Assembly (NCBI GenBank): GCA_007124575.1
Contig: SLEW01000192.1
Span: 1 to 8,401, forward strand
Direction of reading: 5' to 3'
DNA length: 8,401 nt
Origin: Bacteroidales bacterium
GTDB taxonomy: Bacteria; Bacteroidota; Bacteroidia; Bacteroidales; UBA7960
Shown here: piece by piece, positions 1-6,519 of the stretch
Position numbering within the stretch: the stretch's first letter is position 1
How the letters are laid out: each line of letters begins with the position of its first letter
Translations under genes and position numbers: made by a program
The notes under the pieces: generated by a model
What the model was told of the DNA's origin: nothing
What the model saw: the letters and a program-made list of their open reading frames with translations, nothing else
Database searches by the model: none

Positions 1-71
1 GTAAGAGACATCGTCGCAACAGGCCTCGCAATGGCCCAGGTAGAGATATTTGAGGATGATTTTGTGCGCAT
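1..71 (-). CDS. RND efflux permease, N-terminal fragment (runs off left edge)
   Basis: Only the first 23 codons are present, starting at ATG 71-69 and continuing beyond base 1. The start is well fixed, because an in-frame TAA lies at 86-84, five codons upstream. The peptide contains NISTWAIARPVATM, which matches the usual cytoplasmic N-terminus of AcrB/MdtB-type inner-membrane permeases (short amphipathic start, then a basic 'RPV' motif leading into the first membrane helix). The gene follows an RND periplasmic adaptor on the same strand, which is the standard adaptor-permease order. The full protein would be about 1000 residues and would use the proton gradient to expel small molecules. Identity rests on a short motif plus context; the substrate cannot be read from this fragment. 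Confidence 0.8.
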   Translation of the reverse strand, partial: MRTKSSSNISTWAIARPVATMSL

Positions 72-133
72 ATTGTTTTGTTCTTATAGACTAATGATAA
101 TCAACTGGTGTTTTTTAAATCAGCCTGGTCAGA

Positions 134-172
134 GGATATATGCATGTGTTAACAAAATACAAGTGTATATCC
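134..172. repeat. Inverted repeat between adaptor and permease genes
   Basis: GGATATA at 134-140 is repeated as its exact reverse complement TATATCC at 166-172, with a 25-base AT-rich loop. It lies 25 bases past the adaptor stop codon and 62 bases before the permease start. No T-run follows on the minus strand, so it does not look like an intrinsic terminator. It could be an mRNA-stability hairpin that sets adaptor and permease levels differently, or a regulator site. A 7-bp stem with a long loop can also arise by chance. Confidence 0.3.
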
Positions 173-197
173 GGCAATGTTCAGTTTTTTATGCAAG

Positions 198-1268
198 TTA
201 ATCCCTGAATCCGTGTCTCCTGAACCGGCCGTGCACTTCTACGGGTGAATCCTCGTCAAGGTTTTCCAGGTTTGCAGCAGCAACTTTTTCTCCGGCTTCG
301 AGACCTGAAATGATCTCTACCCAGCCATCACGCCGAATACCTGTTTCAACGCGACGCCGGGTCACCCTCTCGTCGATGATTACAAAAACAAAAGCTTCTT
401 CTTCCTCTGTTATCAGACTTTCCGGAGGGATGGCCAGTACGTTATCCCGTTGTTGCGTTACAAAATGCAGGCGGGCAAGATAGCCCGGGTATATCCTGCG
501 GGAGCTTGCAGCCTGGTCTATTTCCACCTCTACAGTAAACAGCCTTGTGAGAGGATCGGCGGCAGGAAAAATTCGCCGGATGTTGCCCTTTAAGGTGTCG
601 CCTGGAAAAATATCAAAACCGAGTTTGACCTCCTGGCCTTTTTCCAGATGTACCACATCGCTTTCGCTTAAGCCTGGCCTTATAACCAGTAGTTTGTGGT
701 CTTCTATGGTGAAAAGGCGTTGGTTCTCAGAAACGGTGGTTCCCACTTCAATAAGGCGGTCGCTGACGATGGCATCAATTGGAGCATGTATTTGCCCCAG
801 GTCTACTTCAACCTCCCAGAGGTGTGCTTCTGCCTTTGTTTCTTCAAGCTCTCTGGCGATGGCTTCAAACTCTGCTTCAGGGATGACATCATTTTCGTAC
901 AGCTGCTTTGTGCGATTGTAGCTTTTTTGTATTTGTTGCAGTGTTGCCCTCACCTTGCGCAGCTGTGCTTTCTGGCGTCGCGTATCCATACGGGCGAGCA
1001 GATCCCCGGCACGTATCTGGTCTCCTTCCTCAAAAGCCACCTCTTCAATTAATCCCCCGGTACGTGCCGTGATGTATATACGCTTGTAAGCCACCACAGG
1101 GGCTGTTACTTCCCGGCGAACGGAAAGGTCTCTCACCTCAGCCTCAGTATAGGCAACAGGGATGGCCTCACTGCTCTTTTCATCCACTGCCGGTCCGCCG
1201 CAGGCAGTGAGAAGCAAAATGAGCGATATAGGAAACAACATATAATGTAATCTGATTAACTTTTGCAT
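198..1268 (-). CDS. RND efflux periplasmic adaptor (HlyD/AcrA family), lipoprotein
   Basis: This 356-residue protein is the periplasmic bridge of a tripartite efflux pump, linking an RND permease to an outer-membrane channel. The N-terminus is a lipoprotein signal peptide with lipobox LTAC (Cys23), so it should be anchored by lipid. Order of parts: first half of the biotinyl/lipoyl-like domain (about 64-95, with GGLIEEV and EEGDQIRAGDLLARMD), an alpha-helical coiled hairpin (about 97-150, rich in Gln, Lys and Glu), second lipoyl half (about 153-190, with IHAPIDAIVSDRLIEVG), a beta-barrel domain (about 193-275) and a membrane-proximal domain to the C-terminus. The length is normal for the family. 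There is no clear Shine-Dalgarno sequence, but ATG 1268-1266 gives an ideal signal peptide. The permease gene follows 126 bases downstream. The substrate (drug, metal, bile salt) cannot be decided from sequence. Confidence 0.93.
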   Translation of the reverse strand: MQKLIRLHYMLFPISLILLLTACGGPAVDEKSSEAIPVAYTEAEVRDLSVRREVTAPVVAYKRIYITARTGGLIEEVAFEEGDQIRAGDLLARMDTRRQKAQLRKVRATLQQIQKSYNRTKQLYENDVIPEAEFEAIARELEETKAEAHLWEVEVDLGQIHAPIDAIVSDRLIEVGTTVSENQRLFTIEDHKLLVIRPGLSESDVVHLEKGQEVKLGFDIFPGDTLKGNIRRIFPAADPLTRLFTVEVEIDQAASSRRIYPGYLARLHFVTQQRDNVLAIPPESLITEEEEAFVFVIIDERVTRRRVETGIRRDGWVEIISGLEAGEKVAAANLENLDEDSPVEVHGRFRRHGFRD

Positions 1269-1303
1269 CTGTGTATAATTTTATATTTCGGTCAGATTGC
1301 CTG

Positions 1304-1319
1304 TCCCGTCCATACGGGA
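1304..1319. repeat. Short perfect dyad upstream of the efflux adaptor
   Basis: TCCCGT (1304-1309) and ACGGGA (1314-1319) form a 6-bp stem with a 4-base loop, in the 141-bp gap between the inositol-monophosphatase stop and the efflux adaptor start. No T-run follows on either strand, so it is unlikely to be a terminator. It lies about 36-51 bases upstream of the adaptor start codon, where an operator would be plausible. No function can be assigned from sequence. Confidence 0.25.
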
Positions 1320-1409
1320 GAGCTCGCCATGCATTAATCATTGTCGTGTTTATCAATGAATTTGGCATGGCTGCGAATTCATAAAAGGTATTGTCTGACG
1401 CTTCTATGG

Positions 1410-2216
1410 TTATTTCGTTCTGCCACGAAAAACTTCCTTTACTTTTGCCATGAGCTCGTTGTAGACTCCCTGGCCGGATGCCACAATCTCTTTGTTGAAA
1501 ACGTAATTACTGCCTTCAGAAAAGTCAGTAACCTTTCCGCCGGCTTCCTGCACTATGAGGCTGCCTGCTGCGACATCCCAGGGGTTGAGGCTGTATTCAA
1601 AAAAGGCTTCAAATCGTCCGCACGCAACATAGGCCAGATCCACTGCTGCGCTGCCAATGCGCCGCACGCCATGCGTGTTACGCAAGCACCAGGTAAAAAG
1701 GTCCATGTATTTATCTAAAAGGGAGTAGTCATAATAAGGGAACCCGGTAGCCAGCAAGCTATCGTCCAGCAGCCCGGCAGCTGATACCCGGATGGAGCTT
1801 TCATTGAGATAGGCTCCTCCACCCTTCCATGCATAGAAGCACTCATCGTGATTGATTTCATATACCACTCCTAATACAACCTCTTCATGATGCATGAGGG
1901 CAATGGAAACACTAAAACAAGGGAGACCATGAATAAAATTAGTAGTACCGTCGAGGGGATCAACCACCCAGCGGTAATCTTTGCCTTTTTTCTGAATGCT
2001 TTCTTCTTCAACGATAAACCCTGCCTCGGGCAAAAGCTGCTCCAAAGCCTTTACTATACGTTTTTCTGCTGTGGTATCCACATGGGTAACATAGTTGTGC
2101 AGGCCTTTGGTTTCAATGTCAGATCCCCTCAACCTGGGAAGCTCCGCACGTATGTAGGCACCTGTGTCCTTTGCCACATCACAAACATGCATGCATAATT
2201 GTCTGTATTCTATCAT
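1410..2216 (-). CDS. Inositol monophosphatase family protein (SuhB-like)
   Basis: This 268-residue cytoplasmic phosphatase belongs to the Mg2+-dependent inositol monophosphatase family, whose members cleave inositol-1-phosphate or related sugar/nucleotide phosphates. All metal-site elements are visible: Lys37 and Asp47 (VTHVD), Glu70-Glu71, the signature DPLDGTTNF at 86-94 (Asp86, Asp89, Gly90, Thr91), and the second signature NPWDVAAG with Asp214 near the C-terminus. The length matches the family norm of about 265-270. The start ATG 2216-2214 is followed by a typical helical N-terminus and has no strong ribosome site. It lies 103 bp after mtaB on the same strand with no visible promoter between them, so co-transcription is likely. 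The family also includes CysQ and fructose-bisphosphatase-like members. The length and motif spacing fit SuhB best, but the true substrate is open. Confidence 0.93.
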   Translation of the reverse strand: MIEYRQLCMHVCDVAKDTGAYIRAELPRLRGSDIETKGLHNYVTHVDTTAEKRIVKALEQLLPEAGFIVEEESIQKKGKDYRWVVDPLDGTTNFIHGLPCFSVSIALMHHEEVVLGVVYEINHDECFYAWKGGGAYLNESSIRVSAAGLLDDSLLATGFPYYDYSLLDKYMDLFTWCLRNTHGVRRIGSAAVDLAYVACGRFEAFFEYSLNPWDVAAGSLIVQEAGGKVTDFSEGSNYVFNKEIVASGQGVYNELMAKVKEVFRGRTK

Positions 2217-2275
2217 AACAAAATGTTTTCAATGCCTTGCAGCGCAGCCTTTGGCTGTTGGTTTCATATTCCGGC

Positions 2276-2295
2276 ACACAGCCCGGGTGCTGTGT
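2276..2295 (-). terminator. Possible hairpin after mtaB (weak)
   Basis: ACACAGC (2276-2282) and GCTGTGT (2289-2295) form a 7-bp perfect stem with a 6-base GC-rich loop, starting 24 bases after the mtaB stop codon. There is no T-run on the minus strand after the stem, so it is not a classical intrinsic terminator. It may attenuate transcription or protect the 3' end of the mtaB message before the inositol-phosphatase gene. A smaller stem (CAGCC/GGCTG, 2245-2257) sits nearby in the same gap. Confidence 0.25.
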
Positions 2296-2319
2296 CTGCA
2301 AACCAAAAATCGTAAATCT

Positions 2320-3600
2320 TTATATAATATAAACTCCTTTTTCATCAGTGGTGTTCAAAACGACCTCTTCAATGGTGTTTGTTTTTTCCGGGTTGTATGG
2401 GGTTTTTGTCCTGATATAATTCTCTGTAAAACCATACATAAAGGTATCCTGCTGTTCTTTTTCCCAGAGTACTTTTGTTTTTAAGCCCTGGCAGGCCTTG
2501 ATGAACCCTTGTTTTTTTTCCCGGGAAAGCTGTTGAAGTTTTTGTGACCTCTCTTTGCTGACGGCCGGGTTTACTGCTTCCATTATGCGGCTTGCCTTTG
2601 TGTTTTCTCTTTCACTGTAAGTAAACACATGCAGATAAGAGATGTCCTGCATGGATATAAAATCATATGTTTCCCGGAAAAGCGCTTCCGTTTCACCGGG
2701 AAAGCCTGCAATTACATCAGCGGCAATGCATGCATGGGGGAGAAGTTCGCGAATTTTGCTTATTCTCTCTGCAAATAATTCCGTATCATACTTTCGGCCC
2801 ATGGCTTTCAGGATGGTGTCACTTCCTGACTGCAGGGGGATGTGAAAGTGGGGCATGAGCGTGGGCTCTGATGCTGCCAGTTCAATTATTTCATCACTCA
2901 GCAGGTCGGGTTCAACGGATGACAGACGGATGCGGTCAAGGCCTTCCATTTTTACGAGTTCCCTCAGGAGGTCAACGAATGACTCACCGTGGGGTTTGCC
3001 AAAGTCGCCTATGTTTACTCCTGTGAGGACGACTTCTTTCATGTCTGTGCCTGCAACAGACCGTGCTGTTTTCAGCGTTTCCCCGATGCTGTTGCTGCGG
3101 CTTCTGCCGCGGGCCATGGGGATGGTGCAATACGAACACATGTAGTCGCAGCCGTCCTGGATCTTAAAAAAGGACCGTGTACGATCATCCGATGAAAAAC
3201 CAGGGATGAAAGTGTCCAGTTTGTCTTTTCCCCTGTTTGCTTGTGTGTTTTCAGAGGCCAGCATGCCGAGGTGGCCGGCAAGATCAAATTTTTCCTTGTT
3301 TCCCAGCACCATGGATACACCCGGTATGGAAGCAAGTTCTTCAGGTTTTATCTGCGCATAACAGCCCACTATAATGACATGCGCTTCCGGATTTAGTCTC
3401 ATGGCTTTGCGGATCAGCTCCCTGCATCGCTTTTCTGCATTTTTGGTTACTGTGCAGGAGTTGATCACGTAAACATCTGCCCTTTCTTTAGGATTTACAA
3501 TTTCATAACCCCGGGCAACCATATCCCGTGAGATGGAAGAGGTTTCGCTGAAGTTGAGTTTACAGCCAAGCGTATGAAAGGCCAGGGTTTTTCTGTTCAT
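2320..3600 (-). CDS. mtaB: tRNA (N6-threonylcarbamoyladenosine(37)-C2)-methylthiotransferase
   Basis: This 426-residue radical-SAM enzyme adds a methylthio group to t6A at position 37 of tRNAs reading ANN codons, giving ms2t6A. It opens with HTLGCKLNFSE, typical of the MtaB branch (MiaB proteins have a different opening). The three N-terminal cluster cysteines are Cys13, Cys49 (NSCTVT) and Cys80 (VGCYAQ). The radical-SAM CxxxCxxC motif is Cys151-Cys155-Cys158 (DGCDYMCSYCTIP). A C-terminal TRAM-like RNA-binding segment covers about the last 60 residues. The reading frame stays open upstream to ATG 3648 (16 extra residues). ATG 3600 is preferred because family members start about 10 residues before the CKLN motif, and a candidate -7 element at 3635-3628 would start transcription inside the longer form. 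It heads a minus-strand run of four genes. Confidence 0.95.
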   Translation of the reverse strand: MNRKTLAFHTLGCKLNFSETSSISRDMVARGYEIVNPKERADVYVINSCTVTKNAEKRCRELIRKAMRLNPEAHVIIVGCYAQIKPEELASIPGVSMVLGNKEKFDLAGHLGMLASENTQANRGKDKLDTFIPGFSSDDRTRSFFKIQDGCDYMCSYCTIPMARGRSRSNSIGETLKTARSVAGTDMKEVVLTGVNIGDFGKPHGESFVDLLRELVKMEGLDRIRLSSVEPDLLSDEIIELAASEPTLMPHFHIPLQSGSDTILKAMGRKYDTELFAERISKIRELLPHACIAADVIAGFPGETEALFRETYDFISMQDISYLHVFTYSERENTKASRIMEAVNPAVSKERSQKLQQLSREKKQGFIKACQGLKTKVLWEKEQQDTFMYGFTENYIRTKTPYNPEKTNTIEEVVLNTTDEKGVYII

Positions 3601-3627
3601 CTGTATATCAAAGCCACTGTGATCAAA

Positions 3628-3635
3628 CAAAGTTA
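3628..3635 (-). promoter_or_regulatory. Candidate Bacteroidota -7 promoter element for mtaB
   Basis: Read on the minus strand, this is TAACTTTG, matching the Bacteroidota consensus TAnnTTTG. It would start transcription about 20 bases before the preferred mtaB start at 3600. No TTTG -33 element is visible at the expected distance, so the call rests on one box. Confidence 0.35.
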
Positions 3636-3771
3636 CATAAATAAACATGCTGAGCCATGATAACTTTTCAGAAGTTGCTATGTGTTTTTTGGTCCGGTTC
3701 GCGTTGTAAAAAATAATGCGCTATCATCACAGGTTAAGGCACAGATAGGATGAAACTTTTCTGCAGTATTG

Positions 3772-3779
3772 TATCTTTG
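3772..3779 (+). promoter_or_regulatory. Candidate Bacteroidota -7 promoter element for the outer-membrane protein
   Basis: TATCTTTG matches the TAnnTTTG consensus exactly and would give a transcription start near 3786, about 50 bases before the start codon. The -33 region is only T-rich, with no clean TTTG. The rest of the 183-bp divergent gap between mtaB and this gene (3649-3831) shows no RNA gene or further open frame. Confidence 0.45.
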
Positions 3780-3820
3780 CGCTTTGAGCGTACAGCCATA
3801 ACCGGAAGGTGAACATTTTA

Positions 3821-3827
3821 AAAGGAG
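3821..3827 (+). promoter_or_regulatory. Ribosome binding site that decides the start
   Basis: AAAGGAG is one of only two strong Shine-Dalgarno sequences noticed in the window. Two adjacent in-frame ATGs follow, at 3832 and 3835. The spacing is 4 bases to the first and 7 to the second. The carbamoyltransferase gene at 7900 also has 7, so the second ATG is favoured. Confidence 0.6.
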
Positions 3828-3834
3828 ATGTATG

Positions 3835-4395
3835 ATGAAGAAACGAACGATTGTATTGATTGTGTTTTTGGGTATTGTTGTCGGCAATAATGTTTTTGCC
3901 CGGGGGTCTGACTTTAGTGATGCAAAAATTCTTGGCGCAGGATTTTCATTGAGCTACTCGTATGAATATCCATTTGGCAGGAGCCTCAGCATACCCCCAT
4001 TGGTTGCTTACCTGGAAATAGGCATGCATGAATATGTTACGGTCGGTCCTTTTGTTGCTTTCAGCCGGTGGGATTACAGTGACAGGTCGCGTTCCTTCCT
4101 TACCGTCGGGGGACGGGGCAGTTTCCACCTTACGCCCTTTATTAATGACTGGTTTGATTCTGATATTGATGAGAGGCAGTGGGATATTTACGGTGCCATG
4201 GCTTCCGGTTTGAACTTCAGGCAATATGGCGCTTTCGAGCATCAGGATGAGAGTGGCTTTGGCAGGAATATCCGGTTCTTTCTTGGCCCCATCGTGGGCG
4301 CCCGTTATTACCTGGCAGAAGAAACGGCCGTGTATTCGGAACTTGGTGTTGGCCCCCTGGGAGCCCTGACGGTTGGTGTTTCCGTTAACTTATAA
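3835..4395 (+). CDS. Predicted small outer-membrane beta-barrel protein
   Basis: This 186-residue protein (187 if ATG 3832 is used) has a clear signal peptide: basic MKKR, a hydrophobic run to about residue 20, and likely cleavage after VFA. The mature part is made of alternating polar/hydrophobic stretches with many aromatics and glycines (SLSYSYEYPFG, VGPFVAFSRWDY, FFLGPIVGARYYL, VYSELGVGPLGALTVGVSVNL). This is the pattern of eight or so transmembrane beta-strands of a small outer-membrane barrel. No catalytic motif was recognised. It resembles the many uncharacterised 'outer membrane beta-barrel' proteins of Bacteroidota. It stands alone, divergent from mtaB and convergent with the deiminase gene. 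Its role is unknown; structural, adhesin-like or envelope functions are all possible. Confidence 0.8.
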   Translation: MKKRTIVLIVFLGIVVGNNVFARGSDFSDAKILGAGFSLSYSYEYPFGRSLSIPPLVAYLEIGMHEYVTVGPFVAFSRWDYSDRSRSFLTVGGRGSFHLTPFINDWFDSDIDERQWDIYGAMASGLNFRQYGAFEHQDESGFGRNIRFFLGPIVGARYYLAEETAVYSELGVGPLGALTVGVSVNL

Positions 4396-4474
4396 CCCTT
4401 TATGCTTGCCGTCCTGGCCATAAAAAAAACGGAAAAATTGCTTTATTCTGATGGCATAGCTGTTGCTGCGCTGC

Positions 4475-5992
4475 TTACGGCACAACAAGACGAACACTCT
4501 CTGATCCCCGGGAGCCAGTTAGCCGGATAATGTATATTCCTGATCCAAAAGAGCTCACATCTAAAGGAACCGAGTAATCACCCGTGTACCAGGCGGGAAT
4601 ATTCACCTGGTGTATTTGCTGACCCTGCAGATCCAATATTTCCAGGCGGTAGTCGTCGCGGAGTGTAATGCGAAAATCGACCATAGCAAGATCGGTCGCC
4701 GGGTTAGGGGATACCCGGAAGGTGCCATCTGCCACACCGGTTTCAGGTTGCCGGATGTCAGTTTCGTCACCATCATCATCCCCGTTATCATCATCCCCGT
4801 TATCATCATCCCCGTTATCATCGTCTCCGTTATCATCATCCCCGTTATCATCATCCCCGTTATCATCATCCCCGTTATCACCATCCCCGTTATCATCGTC
4901 TCCGTTATCGTCGTCCTCATCGGTGTGTGCATGAAAAGGAGGCAGTTGGTTGGTGATACAATGTATGGCACCTTCCCAGCTGATCATGGCGTTACAGTCG
5001 ATCCCGATGATGGTTTTTTCAGGGAGGAGGTTTTGATAGGTCTGCATAGCATCGCTGTCTGCAGGATTGCTATACGTCGGCACCAGGACGGCATCATTTA
5101 CAATGAGGCTGTTGATATAGGTCTTCCAGTTATCGGCTTTTGGTATTTGGGCTATCTGGTACGATTTGCCTTGAGGGTGCTCCAGTGACTGGAGTATTGC
5201 CAGGTTATCTTCAAGTATTTGGTAATCGGAATGCCATTCATCCACACTGCTTATGATGAATGTGGTATCGTTAAGCAGCTTGATCTGCATGTCCAGATGG
5301 CCCCAGTAGTCATCGCTTAAAGCTTCAAATGTAACAATAGTATCTATGGCCATATAGCTTTCCAGGATGGTGTCGATATGTTCTGCCGGGATATCGGGGT
5401 TGTTTGTATACAAGCGGTTTGTTGCAAAAAGCCTGTTATGGCTGTCTACCAGGTAGTTGCCGCCGTCAAATATGATGTGCGGGAAATCGTAATAGTTGAT
5501 ATCCCAATATTCGGCCAATCGCTGCGGAAGGTCCTGATCTCCATGGTTAGTGGCCAGGTCATTAAACCCCAGAAATGCCAGTGAGTCATTGTCATAAATA
5601 CTGAAGGGTCCGTGGTCACGTATCCATATCCTGTCACCGTAAACTTCAATAAACACAATGTTATCCAGGGGCACCCCATAGTTTGTGAATGTGTTCATCA
5701 TGTTGTCCCGGTGAAAGTTATCATTCGTTTGCATAAACACTGTAGCACGGGGCTGGATACCATCTGCCACCAGTGCAACAATCTGGTCATAGGCATGGTT
5801 GTTTCCCGGGTTCCAGTACATCACCACGCCGGCAACCGTATCATATTCCGGAATCGTAGTGGGGTTCACAGGTACTTCCGCGTTGCGGTCATGGCTGAAG
5901 GCAATTGCCAGCGGTAAGCAAAGGAAAGCAAGGATAAAAGTAATGGCAGCTCGCCGGATGGGTTTTTGGCTTGTAGAATGTGAGGTCATCAT
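4475..5992 (-). CDS. Secreted agmatine/peptidylarginine deiminase-family protein with T9SS sorting domain
   Basis: This 505-residue enzyme belongs to the PAD_porph family (agmatine deiminase and Porphyromonas peptidylarginine deiminase, PPAD), which hydrolyses guanidinium groups to ureido groups plus ammonia. A signal peptide covers residues 1-32 (cleavage near AIAF/S). The catalytic domain (about 45-355) carries Asp126 (WIRDHGP), DGGNY at 176-180, His232 and Asp234 (GHLDM), Asn294 (YINSLI) and the nucleophile Cys345 (AIHCITNQ). Nine DDDNG units form an acidic linker from about residue 360. From about 424 there is a type IX sorting domain (SPNP at 428-431, LDLQGQ, GIYIIRL). The export signals make agmatine an unlikely main substrate; an extracellular peptide or free-arginine substrate is inferred. 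PPAD's arginine pair for substrate carboxylate binding (RPR motif) is not seen at the corresponding place. The frame is open to 6073, but ATG 5992 gives the proper signal peptide. ATG 5989 is equally possible. Confidence 0.9.
   Translation of the reverse strand: MMTSHSTSQKPIRRAAITFILAFLCLPLAIAFSHDRNAEVPVNPTTIPEYDTVAGVVMYWNPGNNHAYDQIVALVADGIQPRATVFMQTNDNFHRDNMMNTFTNYGVPLDNIVFIEVYGDRIWIRDHGPFSIYDNDSLAFLGFNDLATNHGDQDLPQRLAEYWDINYYDFPHIIFDGGNYLVDSHNRLFATNRLYTNNPDIPAEHIDTILESYMAIDTIVTFEALSDDYWGHLDMQIKLLNDTTFIISSVDEWHSDYQILEDNLAILQSLEHPQGKSYQIAQIPKADNWKTYINSLIVNDAVLVPTYSNPADSDAMQTYQNLLPEKTIIGIDCNAMISWEGAIHCITNQLPPFHAHTDEDDDNGDDDNGDGDNGDDDNGDDDNGDDDNGDDDNGDDDNGDDDNGDDDGDETDIRQPETGVADGTFRVSPNPATDLAMVDFRITLRDDYRLEILDLQGQQIHQVNIPAWYTGDYSVPLDVSSFGSGIYIIRLTGSRGSESVRLVVP
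4782..4916 (-). repeat. In-frame 15-bp minisatellite encoding nine DDDNG units
   Basis: Nine contiguous 15-bp units (plus-strand form CCGTTATCATCATCC) lie inside the deiminase gene and encode Asp-Asp-Asp-Asn-Gly, one of them Asp-Gly-Asp-Asn-Gly (unit 4872-4886). Five units are identical at DNA level (4782, 4797, 4827, 4842, 4857). Units 4812 and 4887 share the same variant ending in CGTCT, and the last unit is diverged. An extra degenerate DDDGD unit sits at 4767-4781. The unit is a multiple of three, so gain or loss of copies would change linker length without breaking the frame. The acidic repeat resembles flexible or calcium-binding linkers before T9SS domains. Confidence 0.95.
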
Positions 5993-6018
5993 AAAAAGAA
6001 TGAATGCGTATAATTTTA

Positions 6019-6026
6019 CAAATATA
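6019..6026 (-). promoter_or_regulatory. Candidate -7 promoter element for the deiminase
   Basis: Read on the minus strand this is TATATTTG, an exact TAnnTTTG match, giving a start near 6012 and a leader of about 20 bases before ATG 5992. At the -33 position (6049-6046 on the minus strand) there is TTTT, one base from the TTTG consensus. Confidence 0.45.
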
Positions 6027-6030
6027 GCCT

Positions 6031-6038
6031 TATCTTCG
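6031..6038 (+). promoter_or_regulatory. Candidate -7 promoter element for the NlpE-like gene
   Basis: TATCTTCG differs from TAnnTTTG at one position and would start transcription near 6045, about 13 bases before ATG 6058. No good -33 box is visible. It lies only 4 bases from the opposing -7 element of the deiminase, so the two predicted promoters overlap. Confidence 0.35.
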
Positions 6039-6057
6039 TAAATTAAAAAAGAGCATA

Positions 6058-6519
6058 ATGAGATCCGGCGCATTTTATATGATGATTTCCTTATTGTTTT
6101 CCGGATGCAGCATCACGCCGGAGGGAAATGAAAAGGATGACATGTATTTTATGGAAGGAGTGGATACAACTCCTGTGGCAGACATGCATACATCTCAAAT
6201 AGCACTTGATTACACTGGCACATATACAGGGTTGCTTCCCTGCGGAGACTGTGATGGCATAGAAGCTGCCATTGTGCTTTTTGAGGATGGCACATTTGAG
6301 AAAAGCCTGCATTATCTTGGCAGGGATGAGGATGTTTTGCTTTCTTCGGAAGGGAGTTATTTATGGGAAGCAAGCGGAGGGGTGGTCAGGCTTGAGGGTG
6401 ATCATGGTTTTACACGTTTTATGGTTGCCGAGAACTTTCTTGTGCACCTTGAAGGTGAAGCAGATCGTTTTAGTGGAGACCGTGGCGAACATTATGTGCT
6501 GCAAAAAATCCCGGAATAG
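6058..6519 (+). CDS. NlpE-like lipoprotein (copper resistance / envelope stress family)
   Basis: This 153-residue protein starts with a short lipoprotein signal peptide ending at SLLFSGC (Cys17); the -3 residue is Phe instead of the usual Leu. After a variable spacer, residues 52-67 contain YTGTYTGLLPCGDCDG, the hallmark of the NlpE N-terminal domain. Its CxxC pair is Cys62 and Cys65, followed by the family pattern of a strand, then DGTF. The rest is a small beta-barrel of the lipocalin-like kind (SEGSYLWEASGGVVRL, FLVHLEGEADRF). It lacks the second, C-terminal domain of enterobacterial NlpE, as is common in Bacteroidota. In E. coli NlpE is an outer-membrane sensor that activates the Cpx response on surface contact or copper stress. 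Here only the fold and location are safe to infer. It is divergent from the deiminase, 65 bp apart. Confidence 0.85.
   Translation: MRSGAFYMMISLLFSGCSITPEGNEKDDMYFMEGVDTTPVADMHTSQIALDYTGTYTGLLPCGDCDGIEAAIVLFEDGTFEKSLHYLGRDEDVLLSSEGSYLWEASGGVVRLEGDHGFTRFMVAENFLVHLEGEADRFSGDRGEHYVLQKIPE

Noticed and set aside
547..1052. Two plus-strand open frames opposite the efflux adaptor
   Set aside because: Antisense shadows of a clearly recognisable HlyD-family gene; no motif or ribosome site.
4396..4474. A-run at 4422-4429 as a terminator for the convergent gene pair
   Set aside because: No stem of convincing length precedes the matching T-run on the minus strand, and the plus strand has no T-run after the gene.
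4767..4916. Regular repeats considered as a CRISPR array
   Set aside because: The 15-bp units are contiguous with no unique spacers and code in frame for an acidic linker.
4668..4934. Plus-strand frame rich in Ser-Ser-Pro-Leu, and other plus-strand frames over the same stretch
   Set aside because: Shadow of the DDDNG minisatellite on the opposite strand of a well-supported deiminase gene.
5993..6073. 27-residue N-terminal extension of the deiminase from ATG 6073
   Set aside because: It would overlap the start of the divergent NlpE-like gene and place extra residues before a proper signal peptide; ATG 5992 is favoured.
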